This document shows, piece by piece, positions 57,053 through 64,000 of a DNA stretch of 64,000 bases. The stretch's first letter is position 1. Each line of letters begins with the position of its first letter. Source of the stretch: Bacteroidota bacterium (GTDB taxonomy: Bacteria; Bacteroidota; Bacteroidia; NS11-12g; UBA9320); the NCBI GenBank assembly GCA_013359235.1, contig JABWCE010000005.1, forward strand, positions 98,182-162,181, written 5' to 3'. The position numbers and the translations under genes were made by a program. A model generated the notes under the pieces. That model saw only the letters and a program-made list of their open reading frames with translations. It had not been told where the DNA came from and searched no databases.

Positions 57053-58289
57053 TTCAAAAGTACTCATAAGTTGTATGATAATTATTGTTTTTGCGATGTG
57101 TGATAAAAGAGAAAAATCAGCAAATTCAAAACTCGCAAATTCACTTTTTTCATGTCCTATGGATCCTCAGATAATAAGCAAAACTCAAGGCAAATGCCCT
57201 ATTTGCAAAATGAAATTAGAATTGAAAACAAATGTCGAAATTCAAAGTATTTCGCCATCAAAACAAGTTTTATCATCTCAAAAAACTATTAAAATTTCAG
57301 AGTCAGATTTTTCAAACAATTACATTTTGTCTGGTATTACGGCAATAGCAGCCGACCGCAACAAAACTGTTCCGGCAAAATTTGGGGGAAGAATTGAAAA
57401 ACTTTATATTAAATACAATTACAAGTATATTAGCACAGGCGAAAAAATTATGGAGATATACAGTCCCGAATTGGTTTCAATGCAGGAAGAATTCTTGTTT
57501 TTATTGAAAACAAAAAGTGATAAAAATTTGATTTTAAAATCTAAACAAAAACTCATATTGAGCGGAATTTCGCAAAATCAAGTTGAAGAAATAGAAAGAA
57601 CAGGAATAGTAAAAAACACAATTACAATTTATAGCCCATATAGTGGTTTTGCAATTTTTAACAATCAAAACATTGTTTCAACCCCACAAAGCAAACAACA
57701 AAGCGATGGCGGAATGAATATGGGCAATAATGAAACAAGTGAACCAAATTACCTTATGGCAACAATTGCCGAAGGAAGTTATGTCAACAACCGTTCTACT
57801 CTTTTTGTAGTGAATGATATGAAAACAAAATGGATTTGGATATCAGTTCCATCAGAAAATATAAACGAAATAGAGCTTAATATGCTTGTAAAATTAGAAT
57901 TGAAAAAAGGCATAAAACTTAATACCAATGTAAGCTTTATAGAAAAAAACACAGATTATACTACAAGCAAATTTTCGCGTATTAGAGTAACAGTTCCTGA
58001 TAATGAAAATAAAATTTTGATTGATATGCCTGTAAATGCAGAAGTTTTATCAAATAAAAAATCAGAAATTAGAATTCCCAAGCAAGCTGTTTTCTTTACC
58101 GGAACATCAGCAATAGTGTGGCTCAAAACAGGTACTTTACCCAATGGCAATGGAGTTTTTTCTGCAAAACATATTTTAACAGGCGAAATTTCAAATAATA
58201 AAGTTGAGATATTAAATGGCTTAAAAATTGGTGACGAAATTGCCACAAATGCAGGATTGATGGTAGATAGCGAAACTATTATAAATTAA
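57027..58289 (+). CDS. cusB: CusB-like membrane-fusion protein with an N-terminal heavy-metal-binding domain (first of two)
   Basis: The 420-residue adaptor has a signal (KVLISCMIIIVFAMC, probable lipoprotein) followed by the metal-binding domain CPMDPQIISKTQGKCPICKM (about 43-62). Barrel-sandwich, hairpin and beta-barrel domains of the CusB family then appear (KFGGRIEKLYIKYNYKYIS, GEKIMEIYSPELVSMQEEFL, EGSYVNNRSTLFVVNDM). A Met/Asn-rich insert (GGMNMGNNETSEPNYLMA) is a likely metal-handling loop. It overlaps the TolC-family gene by 26 bases. Confidence 0.9.
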   Translation: MNMKKKLNNSKVLISCMIIIVFAMCDKREKSANSKLANSLFSCPMDPQIISKTQGKCPICKMKLELKTNVEIQSISPSKQVLSSQKTIKISESDFSNNYILSGITAIAADRNKTVPAKFGGRIEKLYIKYNYKYISTGEKIMEIYSPELVSMQEEFLFLLKTKSDKNLILKSKQKLILSGISQNQVEEIERTGIVKNTITIYSPYSGFAIFNNQNIVSTPQSKQQSDGGMNMGNNETSEPNYLMATIAEGSYVNNRSTLFVVNDMKTKWIWISVPSENINEIELNMLVKLELKKGIKLNTNVSFIEKNTDYTTSKFSRIRVTVPDNENKILIDMPVNAEVLSNKKSEIRIPKQAVFFTGTSAIVWLKTGTLPNGNGVFSAKHILTGEISNNKVEILNGLKIGDEIATNAGLMVDSETIIN

Positions 58290-58292
58290 AAA

Positions 58293-59453
58293 ATGAGAAC
58301 AAATTTATTATTATTTACAATATTGCTCGCATTTGTTCAATGCACTGATAATAGCAATAAAAGCAATAAATCATCATCAAATTTTTATTACACATGCCCG
58401 ATGCACCCTTCGGTAGTAAGCAATAGCCCGGGATCTTGTCCGGTGTGCAATATGTCGCTTGTACTTGTTAAAAAAAACAAAACGTCTGATAATTTATCCA
58501 ATGTGAAGTATGTTACTATTGACGAAAATAGTTTAGAAATATCTGGTATAAAATTAGACACTGTGAGGTATGGAAGCATTTATAACAATAATTTTTTAAA
58601 TGGAATAATAAAACAAGATGAAGAAAATACAATAACTGTAAGCAGCCGTTTTGACGCAAGAATAGAAAAATTATATGCAAATACAGAGGGTAAATTTATT
58701 GAAAAAGGCACGCCGTTATTCAGCCTTTACAGCGAAAAGATTATAGCATTACAAAAAGAATTGATTGAACTTACAATCAATAAATCAAATTTTAATAATG
58801 GCTTGATAGATGCTGCCAAAAAACAACTTACAGATAAAGGCATTAACATTACAATTATAAATGAAATAATACAAAGCAAAAGCATTAAGAAATATATAAC
58901 ATTTTATGCTGAAAAGTCAGGTTTTATCAATAATTTGAAGGTTAGTGAAAATATGTATATTGACGAAGGTCAACCACTTTTTTCAATTGGTTCGGCAAAT
59001 ACTCTGTGGGTAGAGGCAAAACTTTACCAAAACTTACAAGATGAATTTTACAGTCTAAAAAATTTTGATATAGTTTCAGAAAGTTTTCCCGGAAAGGTTT
59101 TTAAAGGCAAATTAGTTTTAGCAACCCCAGTTATAGCAGAAAATGAAAGATTTTCTATTCTTAAAATTAAAATTGACAATCCAAGCCTAAAACTTTTACA
59201 AGGAAGTGAAGTAAAAGTATTTGCCCCAAAAACAGGAAACAAAGTAATATTAGTTCCCAAAACAGCAATTGTATATGAAAACCCAAGTAAAGTTTGGAAA
59301 TATGTTCATAAAAATACTTTTGAACAAATTGAAGTATCTACTGGAAAATCAGATATGCAAAATGTTGAAATACTTACTGGATTAAGCGAAGGAGATGTAA
59401 TAATTACTGATGGTTCATATTTGGCAAACAGTGAATTTTTATTAATAAAATAA
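58293..59453 (+). CDS. cusB: CusB-like membrane-fusion protein with an N-terminal heavy-metal-binding domain (second of two)
   Basis: This 386-residue relative of the preceding adaptor has a lipoprotein signal (LLAFVQCTDN) and the motif CPMHPSVVSNSPGSCPVCNM. The adaptor body follows (SSRFDARIEKLYANTEGKFI, GTPLFSLYSEKIIALQKELI, IDEGQPLFSIGSANTLWVEA). It lacks the Met-rich insert of the first copy. Two consecutive adaptors with distinct sequences suggest either a heteromeric adaptor ring or two alternative assemblies with the same pump. It starts only four bases after the first copy and closes the locus. Confidence 0.9.
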   Translation: MRTNLLLFTILLAFVQCTDNSNKSNKSSSNFYYTCPMHPSVVSNSPGSCPVCNMSLVLVKKNKTSDNLSNVKYVTIDENSLEISGIKLDTVRYGSIYNNNFLNGIIKQDEENTITVSSRFDARIEKLYANTEGKFIEKGTPLFSLYSEKIIALQKELIELTINKSNFNNGLIDAAKKQLTDKGINITIINEIIQSKSIKKYITFYAEKSGFINNLKVSENMYIDEGQPLFSIGSANTLWVEAKLYQNLQDEFYSLKNFDIVSESFPGKVFKGKLVLATPVIAENERFSILKIKIDNPSLKLLQGSEVKVFAPKTGNKVILVPKTAIVYENPSKVWKYVHKNTFEQIEVSTGKSDMQNVEILTGLSEGDVIITDGSYLANSEFLLIK

Positions 59454-59504
59454 TACCTGAAAATCACCAAAAACTATACAGAAAAGCGATTAAATTAAAA
59501 GTGT

Positions 59505-59512
59505 TACCTTTG
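59505..59512 (+). promoter_or_regulatory. -7 promoter box (TACCTTTG) before the arginase gene
   Basis: TACCTTTG is an exact TAnnTTTG match, 11 bases before the TTG start. A -33 TTTG is not visible. Confidence 0.4.
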
Positions 59513-59522
59513 TTGCAATATT

Positions 59523-60464
59523 TTGAAGAAAGAAACCGAAATTATATTATTATGTTCAGAGTTTGGCTGCGGCAAAAGAGGTGCTAGTTTAGGACCCGAA
59601 GCAGTGATGATAGAAGATTTTGAAAGAAAAGGTAATTTTTTTAAAAATAATTCGATTTCAATAGTTAAAGAACAATATTCTGAATCTGACAATTCATCAA
59701 AATACAATTGGGCAAAAAACATTGATAAAATTAGCAAATACCTTTCAAAAGTTGTAAAAACAATAGAAAAAAGTATAGCAGAAAACCATTTTCCATTAAT
59801 AATTTCGGGTGACCACAGCAATGCAATTGGATCAGTTTCTGCAATTAAAAACTCATACTATAATAAAAGGATAGGGGTAATTTGGATTGATGCTCATGCC
59901 GATTTGCATTCGCCACATACCACACCAAGCGGAAACTTGCATGGAATGGCACTTGGAGCTTTACTTGGTGATAACGATGTATCTGAAAAAGAAAGAGAAA
60001 TAAACATAAATACTCAAAATTTATGGAATAAACTATTAAAATTAGGAAGCAAAAGCATTTATCCTAAGATTTTACCGCAAGACCTCGTATTTATTGGATT
60101 GAGAGATTATGAGCAGGCTGAAATTAATAAAATTGTTAAAAATAATATCAAATACTTTTCGCCCGAAAATTTAAAACAAATCGGTATAAAATCAATAGCG
60201 CACGAAACCATTGAATATTTAAAAAACTGCGATTTGATATATATATCTTTTGATGTTGACAGCCTTGACCCAAAAGAGTCGGAAGGGACAGGAACTCCCG
60301 CACAAAACGGGCTTACTTTATTGCAAGCAAAACAATTAATGCAAATATTATGTAAATCGCCAAAATTAGTTGCAATAGAATTTACAGAAATAAATCCCTT
60401 AGCCGATACAAAAAATAAAATGGCTAAAAATGTTCTTGAAATAATTGATGAAATTTTTATATAA
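59523..60464 (+). CDS. Arginase-family ureohydrolase
   Basis: This binuclear manganese enzyme of 313 residues starts at TTG. Metal ligands appear in order: His98 in ISGDHSNA, Asp123/His125/Asp127 in WIDAHADLHSP and Asp244/Asp246 in SFDVDSLDP. The loops HTTPSGNLHGM and EGTGTPAQNGLT are those of arginases (SGNxHGMP, GTGTPxxxGLT), so arginine to ornithine plus urea is the best call. Formimidoylglutamase or agmatinase activity is less likely. It is followed after three bases by a thioesterase gene, with which it has no obvious metabolic link. Confidence 0.85.
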   Translation: MKKETEIILLCSEFGCGKRGASLGPEAVMIEDFERKGNFFKNNSISIVKEQYSESDNSSKYNWAKNIDKISKYLSKVVKTIEKSIAENHFPLIISGDHSNAIGSVSAIKNSYYNKRIGVIWIDAHADLHSPHTTPSGNLHGMALGALLGDNDVSEKEREININTQNLWNKLLKLGSKSIYPKILPQDLVFIGLRDYEQAEINKIVKNNIKYFSPENLKQIGIKSIAHETIEYLKNCDLIYISFDVDSLDPKESEGTGTPAQNGLTLLQAKQLMQILCKSPKLVAIEFTEINPLADTKNKMAKNVLEIIDEIFI

Positions 60465-60467
60465 AAA

Positions 60468-60989
60468 ATGCAAGAAAAAAATCCAATAGATTCATTAACA
60501 ATAATGACCGAAATAGTATTGCCAAACGATACTAACAGTTTAAACAATTTAATGGGAGGAAGGTTGCTGCACTGGATGGATATAGCCTCAGCTATTGCCG
60601 CACAAAAACATTCAAATTCTATAGTAGTAACGGCTTCGGTTGATTCTGTTTCATTCAAAGAACCAATAAAACTTGGCGATGTGGTAAATATTAAAGCATG
60701 GATTACACGTTCATTTAATACTTCGATGGAAATTTTTTTAGAAGTATGGGCAGAAAATATACCACTTGGACGAAAAATAAAAAGTAATGATGCATACTAC
60801 ACATTTGTAGCGCTTGATGAAAATAATAAACCTATAGCTGTTCCTCCGGTTTCTCCACAAACTGCATTTGAAAAAGAAAAATACGACGGAGCCCTTAGGC
60901 GCCGACAACTTAGGCTTGTATTAGCAGGCAAAATAAAACCAAATGACGCAATTGAGTTAAAAAATCTTTTTTTACCTGATAATATTTGA
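60468..60989 (+). CDS. Hotdog-fold acyl-CoA thioesterase
   Basis: The 173-residue protein has a single hotdog domain of the YciA/BACH type, with MTEIVLPNDTNSLNNLMGG and LLHWMDIASAIAAQKHS, where the Asn/Gly stretch forms the active-site helix, followed by VTASVDSVSFKEPIKLGDVV. Such enzymes hydrolyse acyl-CoA thioesters to control CoA pools. The C-terminal 40 residues are charged. Substrate chain length cannot be read. Confidence 0.88.
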   Translation: MQEKNPIDSLTIMTEIVLPNDTNSLNNLMGGRLLHWMDIASAIAAQKHSNSIVVTASVDSVSFKEPIKLGDVVNIKAWITRSFNTSMEIFLEVWAENIPLGRKIKSNDAYYTFVALDENNKPIAVPPVSPQTAFEKEKYDGALRRRQLRLVLAGKIKPNDAIELKNLFLPDNI

Positions 60990-61037
60990 AAAAAGAACTT
61001 AAAATAACTATTTTCAAACTTTAGAAGATATTAAATA

Positions 61038-63158
61038 ATGACTATAAAGAAATATTATGTAGTTTGGGTAGGACGATATGCCGGTATTTTTGAGTCGTGG
61101 GAAGACTGTAACGAACAAATTTTTAGCTACCCAAAAGCAGTTTACAAATCTTTCAAGTCAAAGGAATTGGCAGAAAAAGCATTTAACAGTTCAAGCAAAG
61201 AATTTATAGGACAAGATGTTTTTGAAACGGAATTTTTAGAAGAACAATTAAAAAAGATTGGCGACCCAATCAAAGACAGCATTTCAGTTGATGGTGCTTG
61301 GAATACTTCAACAGAAATTAATACATTTTTAAGTGACTGGGATACTTATAACAGTACTGATTTGGTGAACATGGGAATTGATTATGATATATGGCTGCAA
61401 ACAAACTATTCTCTGCCACCCTGGCCATCGATAGCTAACCTTACAGATGTTCAGGCTTTGGTTGGTAGCCAAAGTACATCCACATTTGCTACATTTTTGG
61501 CTCAGGCTACAACTTACCATACTTCAACAACCTATTTGTTTTCATTCATGAGCAGTTCTGATTTTATACAACAATTGGGTTCAATCGGTAGCTTGACTAC
61601 CACAGTCATACAGGTTCAATTTACCGCTACGGATATTTTCACAGCATTGGCACAAGCCGGATTAGCAACCCTTTGGGGTAATATTCAGGATGAAGAAATA
61701 GCGGTAACCGGTGATGATCATTTGATTTTGCAACATTATGAAACGAATCATGCCACCGATTATGTGCATCAATGCATAATTGTATTACCTTCGTTTATTG
61801 ATTCGTACATATCACAAAGTGTAAGTGATTATTTGCAACTGATAAAAGTTAATTATACAACAGAACAATACGCAAATTTGATGGCCGCTTTAACAGAATT
61901 ATATTACATCCCAACCCAAACGCTTCAATTGGCAGAATGGCATATTTATGGGTCATCACGTATAGGTATTTATAAAGCTGATAAACCTTTGGCTGTGGTA
62001 GAGGATGAAGTGATTACATCAGTTTCATACCAAACACGTGTGAAGTTCCGTTACAATGGTAAAAAACAATACGAGTTAAGTAATCACTTGGGAAATGTGC
62101 TTGTAACCATTAGTGACAGAAGGACGGCTATTTGCAATGAAGTGGATTCGACATTGCGGTATGAAGCGGTAGTTGTTACGGCAAATGACTATTATTCCTT
62201 CGGTAGCCCCTTGATTGGAAGATCTTATCAAGCGGAAAGCATTGATGGGTATAGGTTCGGCTTTAACGGACAAGAAAATGATAATGAAGTAAAAGGTGAT
62301 GGAAATTCAATAGCTTACGAATCCAGAATATATGATAGTAGATTAGGAAGGTGGCTGAGTGTTGACCCTTTACAGAATAAATTTCCGTTTGAAAGTAATT
62401 ACTGTTTTGTTTCCAACAATCCCATATTTTATATTGACATAAAAGGGCAGCTTAAGATGGATCCAAAACAAGCTAAAGATTACCCTACATTAGCAAAATT
62501 TATTAACCAGGAACTGGCTAATTATGTCTTGAATAATACTGAAATCAAGAATGAGATCGTTAGATTAACAGGAGCCAATGACGAGCAAATGAATCGGATT
62601 TTTCAACCGGCAGGCAATTCTCCCTTGGTGCGTGTTACAAGTGAATTTCCTATTGGCATACTTGGCCTAACAGACAAATATTATATGTCTGGGGCAGACG
62701 GTATTAAACAAACAGAAATTAGTCTTGATCAGTCCTTTTTAACTGAAATGGAAGCAAGGATAAAATCCGGTGATAAGGAACAATCCGAAGCTGCAAAGAT
62801 GGCAATAATGATGTTAGTTGTTCATGAAGGGGTTCATGCTACATTAGCCGAAACAGGTGCATTAGATATTAATAAGTTTGATGGAGATGGTAACGATGTT
62901 GGAAAACAATTTGAAAAAAATATATATAAAACAACACTTTTAAAATATGCGGAAATAAATATCGTTGGATTAAATACTAAACAAGATGTTAATCGTGAAG
63001 CTTTTCACGCGGCCTCAGAGGTTGTTTCCGACAATAATGTTTCTCCTGGAGCTCGGCTTCCTGCAAAGAATTTTAAAGGCAACTTGAAAACAGAAAATAA
63101 AACTTATGATAGAGTTATTACTCCCGAGCAAAGAGAACAGACTAATTCTACAGGATAA
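61038..63158 (+). CDS. RHS-type polymorphic toxin fused to an RNase HI N-terminal (viroplasmin) domain
   Basis: Residues 1-88 match the N-terminal caulimovirus viroplasmin domain and linker of bacterial RNase HI (YYVVWVGRYAGIFESWEDC, YKSFKSKELAEKAF) and even the first residues of its catalytic domain (SISVDGAW). After residue 88 the sequence changes to unrelated, more GC-rich coding (about 90-330). From about 335 it is an RHS-repeat C-terminal core (KQYELSNHLGNVLVTISDR, YSFGSPLIGR, RFGFNGQENDNEV, YDSRLGRWLSVDP). The variable C-terminus (about 475-706) carries HEGVH at 596-600, an HExxH zinc-protease motif. I infer a chimera of a broken rnhA and an RHS toxin tail. No signal peptide is present. 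Confidence 0.75.
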   Translation: MTIKKYYVVWVGRYAGIFESWEDCNEQIFSYPKAVYKSFKSKELAEKAFNSSSKEFIGQDVFETEFLEEQLKKIGDPIKDSISVDGAWNTSTEINTFLSDWDTYNSTDLVNMGIDYDIWLQTNYSLPPWPSIANLTDVQALVGSQSTSTFATFLAQATTYHTSTTYLFSFMSSSDFIQQLGSIGSLTTTVIQVQFTATDIFTALAQAGLATLWGNIQDEEIAVTGDDHLILQHYETNHATDYVHQCIIVLPSFIDSYISQSVSDYLQLIKVNYTTEQYANLMAALTELYYIPTQTLQLAEWHIYGSSRIGIYKADKPLAVVEDEVITSVSYQTRVKFRYNGKKQYELSNHLGNVLVTISDRRTAICNEVDSTLRYEAVVVTANDYYSFGSPLIGRSYQAESIDGYRFGFNGQENDNEVKGDGNSIAYESRIYDSRLGRWLSVDPLQNKFPFESNYCFVSNNPIFYIDIKGQLKMDPKQAKDYPTLAKFINQELANYVLNNTEIKNEIVRLTGANDEQMNRIFQPAGNSPLVRVTSEFPIGILGLTDKYYMSGADGIKQTEISLDQSFLTEMEARIKSGDKEQSEAAKMAIMMLVVHEGVHATLAETGALDINKFDGDGNDVGKQFEKNIYKTTLLKYAEINIVGLNTKQDVNREAFHAASEVVSDNNVSPGARLPAKNFKGNLKTENKTYDRVITPEQREQTNSTG

Positions 63159-63171
63159 TTATTAACAAAGA

Positions 63172-63756
63172 ATGAAACGTAAGACAATTTTTATATTTTA
63201 TATTTTGGTTTGCTTAAAGTCATTTGGGCAAATCAGAGAGGTGGATTCGATTTTAATACGAAAGATATGTAATCAAGTCCAACCAGGAAAGCCAATTGTA
63301 TATGTTGCATTGGTTGAGCCAAGTTTTATGGTAGAGGATTTTAAGAGAACCTTGCGAAACAAGGAAATAATCGGAATAGATCAATCCAATAAATCTCAAT
63401 CCTTAATATTGTCTCGTTCTGAAAAAAAATATCTGTTACGCCAAATGAAAATTAAACATGTTTGGCCAGATAGTATTTTTAAAAACAGTAAGCGATTACA
63501 ATCAAATCAAGTTTTTGAATATATGGCTGAGAAAAGAGTTATAGAGGTCTCGAATAATAATTCTTCTGATACTGTACTCAAATTTCCGGTTGTATTTAAT
63601 TTTTTGAAGCCAATTTCCTTTAGAAATGGGATATATTACCTGGTTTCTTATTATACTCTTTGTGGGCTAGGTTGTGGATCTAAAGAAATTGCTTTCTATA
63701 AAAAAGAAGGTAATGATTGGGTAAAATGGCTTATCATTTCCAAGGGAGTTTTTTAA
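63172..63756 (+). CDS. Small secreted protein, candidate immunity partner of the RHS toxin
   Basis: The 194-residue product has a signal peptide (MKRKTIFIFYILVCLKSFGQ) and no domain I recognise. A C-terminal segment contains YYTLCGLGCGSKEIAFYKK, with two nearby cysteines. It lies 13 bases after the RHS toxin gene in the same direction and shares its raised GC compared with the rest of the window. Genes in this position often encode immunity proteins, and a periplasmic location would match a protease toxin acting outside the cytoplasm. This is positional inference. Confidence 0.5.
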   Translation: MKRKTIFIFYILVCLKSFGQIREVDSILIRKICNQVQPGKPIVYVALVEPSFMVEDFKRTLRNKEIIGIDQSNKSQSLILSRSEKKYLLRQMKIKHVWPDSIFKNSKRLQSNQVFEYMAEKRVIEVSNNNSSDTVLKFPVVFNFLKPISFRNGIYYLVSYYTLCGLGCGSKEIAFYKKEGNDWVKWLIISKGVF

Positions 63757-63786
63757 TACGTACTTAATTTTTCTCAAAAATAATCT

Positions 63787-63819
63787 AAAAAGGAGGTGGC
63801 AAATTGGTCATCTTCTTTT
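63787..63819 (+). terminator. Possible terminator after the candidate immunity gene
   Basis: AAAAGGAGGTGG (63788-63799) can pair with TCATCTTCTTTT (63808-63819), counting G-U pairs, over an eight-base loop. The T run is part of the stem. The GGAGG within it has no convincing open reading frame after it. Confidence 0.4.
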
Positions 63820-63905
63820 GTAATTTAAAATTTTAGAAATTGGCTTAAAGCACAACTAAAAAACGTATTGAAATTGTATTAAAGGGCAAAAAATAAATTA
63901 CCCCT

Positions 63906-63936
63906 CACTAGTCCTCGTTTGCAACGAGGATTAGTG
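63906..63936. repeat. REP-like palindrome
   Basis: CACTAGTCCTCGTT and AACGAGGATTAGTG form a 14-base stem with one mismatch around TGC. Its core CGTTTGCAACG is shared with the next palindrome, only seven bases away. Confidence 0.6.
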
Positions 63937-63942
63937 AAATAT

Positions 63943-63955
63943 GCGTTTGCAACGC
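63943..63955. repeat. Second, shorter REP-like palindrome
   Basis: GCGTTTGCAACGC pairs its five-base arms around TGC and repeats the CGTTTGCAACG core of the neighbouring palindrome. The pair suggests a repetitive extragenic palindrome family of the kind mobilised by REP-associated (IS200-like) transposases. Confidence 0.5.
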
Positions 63956-64000
63956 TATATACAATAATAATCCCTAATATTGAACCAAAGTATTAAAAAT

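Noticed and set aside
63787..63850. Short open reading frame after AAGGAGGTGG
   Set aside because: It would encode only about ten residues from a TTG, and the purine-rich stretch pairs with the following pyrimidines as a hairpin.

Overview
This AT-rich, gene-dense window looks like part of a Bacteroidota chromosome, most likely an anaerobic Bacteroidales-type lineage. Supporting signs are a NusB with a long N-terminal extension, two DUF1573 proteins, a SusC-like carboxypeptidase-regulatory domain on a TonB receptor, a type IX secretion (T9SS) sorting tail on a von Willebrand factor A protein, a HYC_CC_PP-type copper-locus protein, TAnnTTTG promoter boxes and few Shine-Dalgarno sequences. I saw no rRNA, tRNA, CRISPR array or intact insertion sequence.

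Layout. 1-5574: end of a membrane glycosyltransferase-like gene, then housekeeping genes (nusB, DUF1573, yajC, coaE, a phosphoribosyltransferase, a lipoprotein, map). 5585-6727 (minus): an acyl-CoA dehydrogenase. 6909-10331: a 3-hydroxyacyl-CoA dehydrogenase/enoyl-CoA hydratase fusion and a type-2 tryptophan synthase beta, closed by a terminator. 10405-30265: fifteen tightly packed, often overlapping genes that form a catabolic operon. 30262-47436: housekeeping genes (fni, fabI, yidC, peptidases, dnaK, a TonB receptor, gpsA, groESL, a secreted vWA protein, a TrmH-type methylase). 47449-51798: DUF1573, then a secreted HtrA-like protease paired with a secreted caspase-like protease. 51922-59453: a copper/silver efflux locus whose CusA-type pump is split into two frames. 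59523-60989: arginase-like and hotdog thioesterase genes. 61038-63955: an RHS-type polymorphic toxin region grafted onto the start of a ribonuclease HI gene, a possible immunity gene and REP-like hairpins.

The main discovery candidate is the 6.9-30.3 kb locus. Its enzyme set matches, class by class, the anaerobic indole-3-acetate (auxin) route known from Aromatoleum/Azoarcus (iaa genes). A molybdenum hydroxylase would oxidise the indole C2. A HyuA/HyuB-type ATP-dependent hydrolase would open the lactam to 2-aminophenylsuccinate. A class III CoA-transferase, a B12 mutase and an acyl-CoA dehydrogenase would give 2-aminocinnamoyl-CoA. Hydratase, dehydrogenase and thiolase would release acetyl-CoA and 2-aminobenzoyl-CoA (anthraniloyl-CoA). 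Here the set also carries an aminotransferase and an indolepyruvate:ferredoxin oxidoreductase, which would let the route start at tryptophan and deliver an acyl-CoA without a ligase. Several parts are unusual: a GltD-like flavoprotein module inside the oxidoreductase large subunit, an HMG-CoA-synthase-like protein lacking its catalytic triad and fused to a zinc-finger/OB domain, a Rid protein lacking its arginine, and a mutase with a glycine-rich pocket. The pathway assignment is inferred from gene content and motifs and has not been demonstrated.
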